From: Cupriavidus neocaledonicus
GTDB lineage: Bacteria; Pseudomonadota; Gammaproteobacteria; Burkholderiales; Burkholderiaceae
Assembly: GCF_000372525.1 (NCBI RefSeq)
Contig: NZ_AQUR01000102.1
Span: 75,733-139,732, forward strand
Reading direction: 5' to 3'
Length of the DNA stretch: 64,000 bases
Position numbers and translations under genes: made by a program. The notes under the pieces were generated by a model. That model saw only the letters and a list, made by a program, of their open reading frames with translations, did not search any database and was not told the origin of the DNA. Numbering within the stretch: the stretch's first letter is position 1; each line of letters opens with the position of its first letter. Positions 38,599 to 47,103 of this stretch are shown piece by piece.

Positions 38599-40167
38599 TT
38601 ACCAGACGCCGAAGAACACGCCGGCCTGCTTATACACATTGGTCTTGGCCGCGACCTCTTCGCTGGTCACCGTCACGCGCGGCTTGAGCGTGCAGAACCA
38701 GTCCAGCAGGCGCAGCCGCATGGCACTGCGCACGGCTTCGTGCGCCGGGTCGGCGCCCAGGTCGAAGTACTCTTGCGGGTCGTCGTGCAGGTCGAACAGC
38801 TGCGGCCGGAAGCCCTGCCAGTGCACGTACTTCCAGCGCGCGTCGCGCACCATCCAGGCGCGGCATTCGCCGGGATGGCGGCCCAGCGCGACGCGCGCGC
38901 CGCGGTAGGCGTAGTCGAGTTCGGAGACCACGGCATCGCGCCACGCAGCGGCACTCTTGCGCTCGGCGGCACGCGTCAGGTCGAGCAGCGAGCGGCCTTC
39001 GACGCGATGGTCGGCGGGCGGCAGGCCCAGCGCATCCAGCACGGTGGGCACCACGTCGACCGCGCTGACCAGACTGTCCTGCGCGCTGCCGCGGGTCGCA
39101 TCGGCCTGCGCGGAAGGGTCGTAGACGATCAGCGGGATGTTTTGCACGGTGTCGTAGAACTGCTCCTTCTCGCCCAGCCAGTGGTCGCCGAGGAAGTCGC
39201 CATGATCGGCGGTGAAGACGATCAGCGTGTCGTCCCAGCGGCCCAGCCGTTCCAGCTGTTCCCACAGCAGCCCGAGCCGGTCGTCGATCTGCTGGATCAG
39301 GCCCTGGTAGGCGGGGCGCACCGTATCCGAGACCTCGGCGCGCATGAAGTTGGCGCATTCCTCCTGCGTGCGATAGGCCGACAGCACCGGATGCGGGTCT
39401 TCCAGTTCGGCGTCGTGGCGCTGCAGCGGCAGGCAGTCATCCAGCGAATAGGCGGCGTGGTAAGGCGCCGGTGCAAGGTAGGGCCAGTGCGGCTTGACCA
39501 GCGACAGGTGCAGCACCCACGGATCGTCGCCGCGCGCCGCGATGTACTGCATGGCCTGGCCGATGGTGTAGGCGGTCTCGGAATGCGGCTCGGCCACGCG
39601 CGCCGGCAGCCCGGCATTGCGCATGTGCCAGCCCGAGACGACCTCGCCGTGCGCGTTCTCGGCGCTGATCACGTAGTCGGTCCACGGGTCGGCGCTGTCG
39701 TAGCCTTGCCGGCGCAGCCAGTCGGCATAGGCGCTGCGCGGCTCGGCATGATGGCCGTCATGGCGGTCGACTTCGGTGAAGTGGCCGCTGCGCAGCAGCG
39801 TTTCCAGCTCGGTGCCGCCGTCCAGGTGCAGCCGCTTCAGGTTGGCGTGGTCGGGCATCACATGGGTCTTGCCCGCCAGCGCCAGCGCGCGGCCGCTGTC
39901 CTTCAGGTATTCGCCCAGCGTGATTTCGCCGACCGACAGCGGCACGCGGTTCCAGGTGGCGCCGTGGCTGCTGACGTAGCGCCCGGTGTAGAAGCTCATG
40001 CGGCTGGGGCCGCAGACGCCGGAGGTGACATAGGCGCGGTCGAAGCGCACGCCGCGCGCGGCCAGGGCATCGATATTGCGCGTGCGCAGCGTCGGGTGCC
40101 CATAGCAACCAAGGTGGTCGCGCCGCAGCTGGTCGCACATGATGAAGAGGGTATTGCGGATCGTCAT
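38599..40167 (-). CDS. Type I sulfatase
   Basis: 522 residues. Formylglycine sulfatase or phosphonate monoesterase family: LFIMCDQLRRDHLGCYGHPT (metal Asp12), Cys52 in TSGVCGPSRMSFYTG (the C-x-P-S-R motif modified to formylglycine), FTADHGDFLGDHWLGEKEQF (metal ligands). It would hydrolyse sulphate (or phosphonate) esters; no signal peptide is seen, so cytoplasmic. The Bug receptor gene lies 34 bp upstream and would take up the substrate in the same operon. Repressor: the MarR gene further upstream. Maturation needs a formylglycine-generating enzyme not present in the window. Confidence 0.9.
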   Translation of the reverse strand: MTIRNTLFIMCDQLRRDHLGCYGHPTLRTRNIDALAARGVRFDRAYVTSGVCGPSRMSFYTGRYVSSHGATWNRVPLSVGEITLGEYLKDSGRALALAGKTHVMPDHANLKRLHLDGGTELETLLRSGHFTEVDRHDGHHAEPRSAYADWLRRQGYDSADPWTDYVISAENAHGEVVSGWHMRNAGLPARVAEPHSETAYTIGQAMQYIAARGDDPWVLHLSLVKPHWPYLAPAPYHAAYSLDDCLPLQRHDAELEDPHPVLSAYRTQEECANFMRAEVSDTVRPAYQGLIQQIDDRLGLLWEQLERLGRWDDTLIVFTADHGDFLGDHWLGEKEQFYDTVQNIPLIVYDPSAQADATRGSAQDSLVSAVDVVPTVLDALGLPPADHRVEGRSLLDLTRAAERKSAAAWRDAVVSELDYAYRGARVALGRHPGECRAWMVRDARWKYVHWQGFRPQLFDLHDDPQEYFDLGADPAHEAVRSAMRLRLLDWFCTLKPRVTVTSEEVAAKTNVYKQAGVFFGVW

Positions 40168-40201
40168 GGTCGGGAAGGTTGCGGGAAGCCGGCTGTCGGC
40201 A

Positions 40202-41179
40202 TCAGTCGCCGGTATAGCCCGACGCCTTGACCACCGGCGCCCATTTGGCGGCGTCGGCCTTCAGCACCCCGGCGAAGGCCTCGGCGGGACCGGTGGCGGG
40301 TTCGAGCCCCAGCTTCAGGAACTTGTCGCGCACATCGGGCGACTGCACCGCCTTGACGATGGCCGCGTTGAGCCGCTGCAGCGTCGCGCGCGGCGTGCCC
40401 GCGGGCGCCAGCACGCCATAGCGGCCTTCGCCCTCGATGCCCTGGTAGCCGAGTTCCGTAAACGTGGGCACGTCCGGCAGTGCCACCGAGCGATGCGTGC
40501 CCGAGGTTGCCAGCACGCGGATCTTGCCGGCGCGGTGCATCTCGGTCAGGTCGGCCAGGGTGTCGACCGAGGCCGGCACCTGGCCGCCGACCAGTGCGCT
40601 CATCAGCGGCGCCGAGCCGTTGAACGGCACGTGCAGCATGTCGACGCCGACCTGCTTGCCGATCATCAGCCCGAAGAAATGCGGAATGCTGCCTAGCGCG
40701 GGCGAGGCGTAGGAGTTGTTCTGCGCGCCGGCCCTGAGCCAGGCCACGTAATCCTTCAGCGTACGCGCCGGGCTGCCGGGTCCGGTGGCCAGCGCGAGCT
40801 GGAAGTTGGCTGCCTGCGCGACCGGCGTGAAATCGCGCTGGATATCGTAATTGAGCTTGCGGTAGACCAGCGGCGCGATGGTCATCACCGCCGAGTTGGC
40901 CACCACCAGCGTATTGCCGTCGGCCGGCTGCGTGCGCGCGTAGTCCATCACCAGCCGCCCGCCGGCGCCGGGCTTGTTCTCGATCACCACGGTCTGGTTC
41001 AGGGTCTCGCGCAGCTTGTCGCCGACCAGGCGCGCGGCCAGGTCGGCGGTGCCGCCGGCGGGGTAGCCCACCAGGATGCGCAGCGGCCGGTCCGACTGCG
41101 CGCTGGCCGGCGCGGACCAGGCCGCGGCGACGGCCAGCAGGCATGCGGCAAGGCGGGGAAGGAAGTTGCGGGGGCTCAC
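40202..41179 (-). CDS. Bug/TctC-type periplasmic receptor (sulfatase operon)
   Basis: 325 residues. GTG start at 41179, with AGGAGACATC upstream; a longer frame to 41257 lacks a ribosome site. Signal peptide FLPRLAACLLAVAAAWSAPA with cleavage at ASA-QSD, then PLRILVGYPAGGTADLAARL, VIENKPGAGGRLVMDYARTQ, NNSYASPALGSIPHFFGLMI and GRYGVLAPAGTPRATLQRLN, all TctC/Bug marks. It leads the operon with the sulfatase, so a sulphated or carboxylated ligand is a reasonable guess. A MarR gene is divergent, 96 bp away. Confidence 0.9.
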   Translation of the reverse strand: MSPRNFLPRLAACLLAVAAAWSAPASAQSDRPLRILVGYPAGGTADLAARLVGDKLRETLNQTVVIENKPGAGGRLVMDYARTQPADGNTLVVANSAVMTIAPLVYRKLNYDIQRDFTPVAQAANFQLALATGPGSPARTLKDYVAWLRAGAQNNSYASPALGSIPHFFGLMIGKQVGVDMLHVPFNGSAPLMSALVGGQVPASVDTLADLTEMHRAGKIRVLATSGTHRSVALPDVPTFTELGYQGIEGEGRYGVLAPAGTPRATLQRLNAAIVKAVQSPDVRDKFLKLGLEPATGPAEAFAGVLKADAAKWAPVVKASGYTGD

Positions 41180-41244
41180 GATGTCTCCTGTCGGTGATGC
41201 GCCGGCGGCCGGCATGGAGGGGAAGCTAACACCCGTCGATATAA

Positions 41245-41257
41245 TTGACAAAGTCAA
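41245..41257. promoter_or_regulatory. MarR operator in divergent promoter
   Basis: TTGACAAAGTCAA, a 13-bp palindrome (TTGAC-AAA-GTCAA) in the 96-bp gap between the leftward Bug/sulfatase operon and the rightward MarR gene, in the only AT-rich patch there. Such sites are typical for MarR family repressors, which usually bind divergent promoters of their own gene and target operon. Confidence 0.7.
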
Positions 41258-41275
41258 CTAAATCGAGGGTGTGGC

Positions 41276-41827
41276 ATGGCGCGCGACAACGGCGGCAACC
41301 GCCTGCAGCGGCCGCGGCGGCTGGCCGATTTCATCAATTACCGGGTCTACCATTTGAACCGCGTCGCGCTGGGCGCGGCCGCGCTGCACCTGCGCGCCCG
41401 GGCGGGCGTGACGCGGCGCGAATGGCGCATGATCTCCTTCCTGGGCGAGCAGCCCGGCACGCGGCTGACCGAACTGGCGCAGAGCGCCGGCCTGGACAAG
41501 GTGCTCGCCAGCCGCGCCGTCCACGCGCTGGTGGAACGCGGCCTGGTGCGCCGCGAAACGCGCTCGCAGGACCGGCGCGCGGCCGCGTTCACGCTGACGG
41601 AGGAGGGCGAAGCGGTCTACCGCACCGCCTTTGCGCAGGCGCGGGATTTCAATGCGCAGCTGGCCGCCTGCCTGACGGCCGAAGAGGCGCTGGTGCTGTC
41701 GCGCTGCCTCGACAAGCTGCAGGCGCAGGCCGGCGCCATGCTGGCCGAGGCTCAGGCCTTGCCGCAGCCGGCGGGCGAGGCGCCGGCGTGGGAGCTGCAG
41801 CGCGTGTGGCGAGGGGAAAAAGGGTAG
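41276..41827 (+). CDS. MarR-family transcriptional regulator
   Basis: 183 residues. ADFINYRVYHLNRVALGAAA, then VTRREWRMISFLGEQPGTRL, TELAQSAGLDKVLASRAVHA, LVERGLVRRETRSQDRRAAA and FTLTEEGEAVYRTAF, the complete winged-helix fold with the D-R-R wing turn of MarR proteins. Good ribosome site GAGGGTGTGGC before ATG 41276. Divergent from the Bug/sulfatase operon, with TTGACAAAGTCAA in between. Probably represses that operon and itself until a ligand (perhaps an aromatic or a sulphated compound) binds. Confidence 0.9.
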   Translation: MARDNGGNRLQRPRRLADFINYRVYHLNRVALGAAALHLRARAGVTRREWRMISFLGEQPGTRLTELAQSAGLDKVLASRAVHALVERGLVRRETRSQDRRAAAFTLTEEGEAVYRTAFAQARDFNAQLAACLTAEEALVLSRCLDKLQAQAGAMLAEAQALPQPAGEAPAWELQRVWRGEKG

Positions 41828-41847
41828 GCCGCGCACGCCTGCGGCCT
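41826..41847. terminator. Bidirectional hairpin between MarR and LysR genes
   Basis: AGGCCGC, an 8-nt loop, then GCGGCCT: a 7-bp stem overlapping the MarR stop and lying right before the LysR end. Confidence 0.4.
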
Positions 41848-42789
41848 TCAATCCCGCGCGGCCGACTTCGGTCCCACCGATCCCGTGCCCTGGCCCTCGG
41901 CAAATGCCGAGGCCGCCTCCAGCAGCCAGGTGCGCAGGTGCTGCATGGCATGGCTCATCGGGCGCGTATCGGGCTGGACCAGGTAATAGGCGCTGGTCGA
42001 GCGCAACGAGCGGGCTACGGGGCTCACCAGCTGCCCGCTCGCCAGGTACTCTTCCACCAGGAAACGCGGCACCAGGCCGATGCCCAGGCCGGCCCGCGCC
42101 GCGGCGATCACCATGCTGTGGTGGTCGAAGCGGGCGCCGCGCATGGCGTTGACGTTATCGATGCCGGCCGCCTCCATCCATTGCTTCCAGCCGAAACTGC
42201 GCGTGGCCAGGTGCAGCAGCGGCGCATGCGCGATGTCGTGCGCGTCGATGCGCTTCTTGCGGCCGAACAGCTGCGGGTGGCACACCGCCACGGATTCTTC
42301 GCCGAACAACAGATCGGCCCGCGCGCCGGGATAGACCGCTTCGCCGAAGTGGATCGCCGCGTCGTAGGGCGTGCCGTCGAACAGGAACACGTCGGACTGC
42401 GCGCTGATATTGACCACCACGCGGGGATGGCGCGCGTAGAAGTCGGGCAGCCGCGGGATCAGCCATTCGACCGCCAGGGTCGGCACGCACGCCAGCTCGA
42501 CGGTGCCGCCCGCGCCTTCATGCGCCATCACCTCCAGCGTGTCGCGCTGCAGCTTGCGCAGCATCTCGCGCACCTGGACGCTGTACAGCGCGCCGGCAGC
42601 GGTCAGCGTGATGCGCTGGTTGGCGCGGTGAAACAGCTGCACGCCGAGCAGGCTTTCCAGCGCGGCGATCTGGCGCGATACCGCGCTTTCCGTGATGAAC
42701 AGGTCGGCGGCCGCGCGGCGCAGGTTCAGGTGCAGCGCGGCGGCTTCGAAGGCGCGCAGGCTGGAAAGGCTGGGAAGGCGTTGCCGCAT
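41848..42789 (-). CDS. LysR-family regulator
   Basis: 313 residues. Start chosen at ATG 42789 (MRQRLPSLSSLRAFEAAALH), which matches the usual start of GcvA-type LysR proteins, though no ribosome site precedes it; the frame is open upstream. HTH: NLRRAAADLFITESAVSRQI, then AALESLLGVQLFHRANQRIT. Effector domain from about 90 to 300 (GGTVELACVPTLAVEWLIPR, AIHFGEAVYPGARADLLFGE, LGIGLVPRFLVEEYL). Divergent from the Bug-HglS-aminotransferase operon, which it most likely activates. Confidence 0.9.
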   Translation of the reverse strand: MRQRLPSLSSLRAFEAAALHLNLRRAAADLFITESAVSRQIAALESLLGVQLFHRANQRITLTAAGALYSVQVREMLRKLQRDTLEVMAHEGAGGTVELACVPTLAVEWLIPRLPDFYARHPRVVVNISAQSDVFLFDGTPYDAAIHFGEAVYPGARADLLFGEESVAVCHPQLFGRKKRIDAHDIAHAPLLHLATRSFGWKQWMEAAGIDNVNAMRGARFDHHSMVIAAARAGLGIGLVPRFLVEEYLASGQLVSPVARSLRSTSAYYLVQPDTRPMSHAMQHLRTWLLEAASAFAEGQGTGSVGPKSAARD

Positions 42790-42811
42790 CGCGGGAAGGG
42801 AACGGGTTAGT

Positions 42812-42830
42812 TGATGACATAAAGTCATCA
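42812..42830. promoter_or_regulatory. LysR box in divergent promoter
   Basis: TGATGAC-ATAAA-GTCATCA, a 19-bp repeat with perfect 7-bp arms; its core TGACATAAAGTCA fits the T-N11-A LysR motif. It lies 23-41 bp upstream of the LysR start and in the 164-bp divergent gap to the Bug gene. Confidence 0.65.
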
Positions 42831-42953
42831 TCTTATACCGAAATCTCGCTTGAACCGGCGGACTTGATGAGAAATGATTCAGCCCTGGTCCCGTGGCCCC
42901 CACCATCGCGGCACCCCCATAACGACAACCATCAGGTAGACAGGAAAACAACA

Positions 42954-43946
42954 ATGAAACGCTTGTTCAGCGCGCTGGCCGCCGGCACTTTCGCCTTTGG
43001 CATGACCCTATCCGGCATCGTCGCCGCCGAGGATTTCCCCGCCAAGCCCGTCCGCATCATCGTGCCGTACCCGCCGGGCGGCACCACCGACATGGTGGCG
43101 CGGCTGGTGGGCGAGCGGCTCGCGCTGCAATGGAAGCAGCCGGTGCTGGTGGAGAACCGCCCTGGCGCGGGCGGCATCGTGGGCACCGGCGTCGCCGCCA
43201 AGTCCACCGCCGACGGCTATACCTTGCTGATGGGCTCGGTGGGCGAGTTCGGCATCAACCCGACGCTGTACAAGAAGCTGCCCTATGACGCCGTGGCCGA
43301 TTTCGCGCCGGTGACGATGGTGGCGCGCGTGCCCAACGTGGTGGTGCTGTCGCCGGCCTTTGCCGAGCGCGCCCAGGTGCAGACGCTGGCGGAGTTCATC
43401 GCCTACCTGAAAGCCAACCCCAGGCGCGTCAACATGGCGTCGGCCGGCAACGGCACCTCGACGCACCTGGCCGGCGAGCTGTTCCAGCGCATGACCGGCA
43501 CCGAGATGAGCCACGTCGCCTACAAGGGCAGCAGCCCGGCGATTGCAGACCTGATGGGCGGCAGCGTCGACGTGATGTTCGACAACCTGCCGGCATCGCT
43601 GCCGTTCGTGCGCTCCGGCAAGCTCAAGGCGCTGGCGGTGACCACGCCGGCGCGCTCGTCGGCGCTGCCCAATGTGCCGACCGTGGCCGCCGCCGGCCCG
43701 GTGCCGGGCTTCGACGCCAGCCCGTGGTTCGGCCTGCTGGCGCCGCGCGGCGTATCCAGCGCGGTGGCGCAGAAGATCAGCCAGGACCTGGCGCGCGCGC
43801 TCGGCGATCCCGCCGTGCAGGCGCGCATGCGCGACCTGGGCGCGGAACCCGCTCCGGGCACGCCAGAAGCCTTCGCCGAGGTGCTGAAGAAAGACCGCCA
43901 GAAGTGGGGCGAGATCGTGCGCCTGTCCGGCGCTTCGGTGGACTGA
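42954..43946 (+). CDS. Bug/TctC-type periplasmic receptor (HglS operon)
   Basis: 330 residues. ATG 42954 with CAGGAAAACAACA upstream. Signal peptide MKRLFSALAAGTFAFGMTLS, cleavage near VAAEDFP, then FPAKPVRIIVPYPPGGTTDM, LVENRPGAGGIVGTGVAAKS, ASAGNGTSTHLAGELFQRMT, SHVAYKGSSPAIADL and PWFGLLAPRGVSSAVAQKI. No TctAB in the window. First gene of the operon with the 2-oxoadipate dioxygenase and aminotransferase, so the ligand may be an amino-dicarboxylate such as 2-aminoadipate or a related carboxylate (inference). Confidence 0.9.
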   Translation: MKRLFSALAAGTFAFGMTLSGIVAAEDFPAKPVRIIVPYPPGGTTDMVARLVGERLALQWKQPVLVENRPGAGGIVGTGVAAKSTADGYTLLMGSVGEFGINPTLYKKLPYDAVADFAPVTMVARVPNVVVLSPAFAERAQVQTLAEFIAYLKANPRRVNMASAGNGTSTHLAGELFQRMTGTEMSHVAYKGSSPAIADLMGGSVDVMFDNLPASLPFVRSGKLKALAVTTPARSSALPNVPTVAAAGPVPGFDASPWFGLLAPRGVSSAVAQKISQDLARALGDPAVQARMRDLGAEPAPGTPEAFAEVLKKDRQKWGEIVRLSGASVD

Positions 43947-43999
43947 AAGCCGTCATTGATTTCCATCCCGTTATCCGGCCTTGCGGCCTTCCCTGCATC

Positions 44000-45022
44000 A
44001 TGAGCGACAACATCAACCCACTCGTTTCCCTGCACCTTGGCGCCGCCGGCGCCGAGCGCCTGTCCGCGCTGGTGAGCGCGCCCACGCAATTGCCGGCCGG
44101 CGCAGCCGGGCGCCCGTCGCGCGCCGAGATTGCCCACGCGCTGAACCTGGTGCTGTTCGCGGGCATCCTCGAGCGCGTGCCGACCGGCAAGGCCTACACC
44201 GATGACGTCGCCGCCGCGGGCGGCAAGGTCCACTTCGACCATGGCGCGCTGCGCACCGTGCGCTGGCCCGACCACGGCGCGCTGCCCGCCGGCGAGGCCG
44301 CCTTCACGCGCATCCTGCGTCCGCTGGGCTACCGCCTCAACGGCACCTATCCGCTCGACCGCATCGGCATGACCGGCCGCTCGTACGCGCATGAAGACGC
44401 GCCGGAAGAGATCGCGCAGTTTTTTGTCAGCGAGCTGCATCCGGAGCGCTTCAGCGCGGGCTTCCAGCAGGCGGTCAGCCGCGTCCTCGAAACCTCGGTC
44501 GATCCGCTGACGCCGCGCGCGCAGTCACTGCTGTGGGAACTCGAGCGCGAAGGGTCGTTGCCGCTGGCGGACGCCGGCGAGCTGATCGGTGCGCTGGCGC
44601 GCTGCTTCGAGCGCCATCACGCAGCGCCGCGGCTGGCCGACTACGAGGCCCTGCTGGCCGAATCGGCCGAGATGGCGTGGATCGCCACCGAAGGCAATGC
44701 CTTCAACCACGCCACCGACCGCGTCGAGGACGTGTTCGCGCTGGCCGAGGCGCAGAAGCGCCTGGGCCGGCCGATCAAGGACAAGGTGGAAGTGTCGCGC
44801 AGCGGCCGCGTGCGCCAGACCGCGTTCCGCGCCGACCCGGTGCGCCGCGCCTTTGTCGGCGCGGATGGCGCCGAGGTGGTGCGGGAAGTGCCCGGCTCGT
44901 TCTACGAGTTCATCACCCGCGACCGCTACGTCGATGACGCGCAGGCGGTCACGCGCACCGACCTCGGCTTCGATGCGGGCAACGCGCAGGGCATCTTCAA
45001 GATGACCGCCGCGCAATGCTGA
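44000..45022 (+). CDS. hglS: DUF1338 protein, 2-oxoadipate dioxygenase/decarboxylase HglS-type
   Basis: 340 residues. Start ATG 44000, 53 bp after the Bug gene. The HglS/YdcJ fold places metal ligands at His81 (HFDHGALRTV), His237 (GNAFNHATDRV) and Glu303 (GSFYEFITRD), with Arg85 as the substrate residue. These match the H70, R74, H226 and E294 set of Pseudomonas putida HglS with constant offsets (+11, +11, +11, +9). HglS converts 2-oxoadipate to D-2-hydroxyglutarate, CO2-releasing, in lysine degradation (established for the family). The aminotransferase 13 bp downstream would supply 2-oxoadipate from 2-aminoadipate. Confidence 0.85.
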   Translation: MSDNINPLVSLHLGAAGAERLSALVSAPTQLPAGAAGRPSRAEIAHALNLVLFAGILERVPTGKAYTDDVAAAGGKVHFDHGALRTVRWPDHGALPAGEAAFTRILRPLGYRLNGTYPLDRIGMTGRSYAHEDAPEEIAQFFVSELHPERFSAGFQQAVSRVLETSVDPLTPRAQSLLWELEREGSLPLADAGELIGALARCFERHHAAPRLADYEALLAESAEMAWIATEGNAFNHATDRVEDVFALAEAQKRLGRPIKDKVEVSRSGRVRQTAFRADPVRRAFVGADGAEVVREVPGSFYEFITRDRYVDDAQAVTRTDLGFDAGNAQGIFKMTAAQC

Positions 45023-45035
45023 GGCCGGCCCGACC

Positions 45036-46250
45036 ATGAGCGCCGCCTACCCGTTCGTTCCCGCGCTGCGCGAGCCGGAAGGCTCGCCGATCCGCGAGCT
45101 GTTCAAGTACCTGGCGGATCCGGAGATGATCTCGTTCGCCGGCGGCTACCCTTCGGCCGCGCTGTTCGATGCCGACGGCATCGGCGCGGCGTCCGCGCGG
45201 GTGCTGCGCGAGCGGCCTGCCGAATGCCTGCAGTACGGCGCCACCGAAGGCGCGCCCGCGCTGCGCGACGCACTGGCGGCGCTGATGGCGCAGCGCGGTG
45301 CCGCCGTGGCGCGGGACCAGCTGATCGTCACCAGCGGTTCGCAGCAGGGCTTCGATTTCCTGGTGCGCGCGCTGGTCGAGCCGGGCAGCGTGGTGCTGGT
45401 CGAGGAGCCGACCTATTCGGCGACATTGCAGGCGCTGCGGCTGGCCGGCGCGGACGTGCGCGGGGTGCCGACCGACCAGCACGGCATGGACGTCGACGCG
45501 CTCGCCGCGATGCTGGCCGACGGCGCGGTGCGCCCGCGGCTGATCTACACCGTGCCGACCTTCGCCAACCCGACCGGCGCCACGCTGTCGCACGAGCGCC
45601 GGCTGCGCCTGCTGGAGCTGGCGGCGCGGCACCAGGTGGTGCTGGTCGAGGACGATCCCTATGGCGCGCTGAGCTTCGACGGCGCCGCGCCGCCGTCATT
45701 GCTGGCGCTGAGCGACCGGGTGCCCGGCGCCCGACCGTGGCTGGTGCACCTGGCCAGCCTGTCGAAGACACTGGCGCCAGGTCTGCGCATCGGCTGGATG
45801 GTGGCCGCGCCGGAAATCATCCGCCGCGCGGTGATCGCCAAGCAGGTGTCGGATCTCTGCACGCCGCCGTGGATCCAGCTGGCGGTCGCGCAATACCTGG
45901 CGGACGGGCGCCTGCCCGCGCAGGTGGAGCGCGAGATCGCGTTCTACCGCGACAAGCGCGACCGGCTGGCCCAGGCGCTGTGGCAGGCCTTCGGCGAGCG
46001 CATCCGCTTTGCCTTGCCCGCCGGCGGCATGTTCCTGTGGGCAGCGCTGGAAGGCGTCGACGATGCGGCTGCGCTGCTGCCGCATGCGATCGCGGAGAAG
46101 GTGTTGTTCGTGCCAGGCGCCGGCTTCTACGCGCAGCGGCGCGCACGGCCCGCGTTCCGGCTGTCGTTCGCGGGCGCGGCGCCGGAGCAGATTGCCGCAG
46201 GCGTGGCGCGGCTGCAGCGGGCGGCGGCGCATCTGGACGCGGCCGGCTGA
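45036..46250 (+). CDS. PLP-dependent aminotransferase (2-aminoadipate/MocR-like fold I)
   Basis: 404 residues. Fold-type I aminotransferase of the LysN/2-aminoadipate class: SFAGGYPSAALFDADGI, YGATEGAPALRDALAALMAQ, VTSGSQQGFDFLVRALVEPG, TVPTFANPTGATLSHERR (substrate-binding N), VEDDPYGALSFDGAAPPSL, catalytic Lys in LASLSKTLAPGLRIGWMVAA. The F-N-P-T/D-D-P-Y/S-L-S-K order is diagnostic. It lies directly after HglS (stop 45022, start 45036), making 2-aminoadipate the most likely donor, with 2-oxoadipate passed to HglS. A broader amino-acid specificity is possible. Confidence 0.9.
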   Translation: MSAAYPFVPALREPEGSPIRELFKYLADPEMISFAGGYPSAALFDADGIGAASARVLRERPAECLQYGATEGAPALRDALAALMAQRGAAVARDQLIVTSGSQQGFDFLVRALVEPGSVVLVEEPTYSATLQALRLAGADVRGVPTDQHGMDVDALAAMLADGAVRPRLIYTVPTFANPTGATLSHERRLRLLELAARHQVVLVEDDPYGALSFDGAAPPSLLALSDRVPGARPWLVHLASLSKTLAPGLRIGWMVAAPEIIRRAVIAKQVSDLCTPPWIQLAVAQYLADGRLPAQVEREIAFYRDKRDRLAQALWQAFGERIRFALPAGGMFLWAALEGVDDAAALLPHAIAEKVLFVPGAGFYAQRRARPAFRLSFAGAAPEQIAAGVARLQRAAAHLDAAG

Positions 46251-46278
46251 CGCGATAGCGGGTGCGCCGGGCCGTGGT

Positions 46279-47103
46279 TCATTCGTCGTCGGCCGGCAGC
46301 ATCCGGCCGCGCCGCGGCATTTCCGAGTCGAGCACGAGGCGGCCATGGACCCGCCCGTTCATGCGCGTGACGTAATGCGTGCACTCTTCCATATGCGCCG
46401 ACATCAGTGCGCGTACCGTCTCGGCGTCGCGCTGGCGTGCGGCGTCGACGATGCGCTTGTGGAACTTGACGTTGGCCGCGCCGAATTTCTCGTGCTCGCA
46501 GGCAGGGGTGTCGTTGCCGAACACCACCAGCTGGCGGATCATCTCGTTGATCAGCTCGCATGAGAACCGCAGCATCGGGTTGGGATTCGCCGCGGCCAGG
46601 ATGTCGTGGAAGGTCAGGTCTTCCTGGCGCTGGTCCAGCAGCGGCGTCGCCGCCGCGGCCGAGGCGGGGTCGCACAGGTCGATGGTGCGCTCCAGCGCCC
46701 TGAAATCGTCATCGGTCAGATGCGGCACCGCGCCGGCGGCCAGTTCCGGCTCCAGCAGGCGGCGCACGGTGTAGATGTCGGCAATGCCGACGTCCTTGAA
46801 GAACAGGTAGTTCTGCATCAGCTGGAAGGTGCGGTCCAGCGGCACCTCGACGATCGTGCCGCCGCCCGCCGGCCCGGTGCTGACCCGGATCAGGCCCTGC
46901 ACCTCGAGCGACTTGAGCGCCTCGCGGATCGTGCTCTTGCTGACGGAAAACATCTGCTGCAGCTTGACCTCGTGCGGCAGCTTGTCGCCCGGGCGCAGGT
47001 TGCGCTGCGTAATCAGCCGCTTGAGCTCTTCCGCCACCAGGTCCGCGCGCTTCTGCCTGCGGATCTCGATGGCCCCGGTCTTGCCCTCCCGAAACATTGC
47101 CAT
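46279..47103 (-). CDS. GntR-family regulator with FCD domain
   Basis: 274 residues. ATG 47103 with AGGAAAGAGCA upstream. Winged HTH: ADLVAEELKRLITQRNLRPG, DKLPHEVKLQQMFSVSKSTI, REALKSLEVQGLIRVSTGPA. The FCD ligand domain (all-helical, metal/ligand His) covers about 110-260: VGIADIYTVRRLLEPELAAG, FHDILAAANPNPMLRFSCEL, HKRIVDAARQRDAETVRALM. Divergent from the ABC transporter operon, with a 28-bp palindrome in the 426-bp gap. Probably represses that operon until a carboxylate or amide ligand binds. Confidence 0.9.
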   Translation of the reverse strand: MAMFREGKTGAIEIRRQKRADLVAEELKRLITQRNLRPGDKLPHEVKLQQMFSVSKSTIREALKSLEVQGLIRVSTGPAGGGTIVEVPLDRTFQLMQNYLFFKDVGIADIYTVRRLLEPELAAGAVPHLTDDDFRALERTIDLCDPASAAAATPLLDQRQEDLTFHDILAAANPNPMLRFSCELINEMIRQLVVFGNDTPACEHEKFGAANVKFHKRIVDAARQRDAETVRALMSAHMEECTHYVTRMNGRVHGRLVLDSEMPRRGRMLPADDE

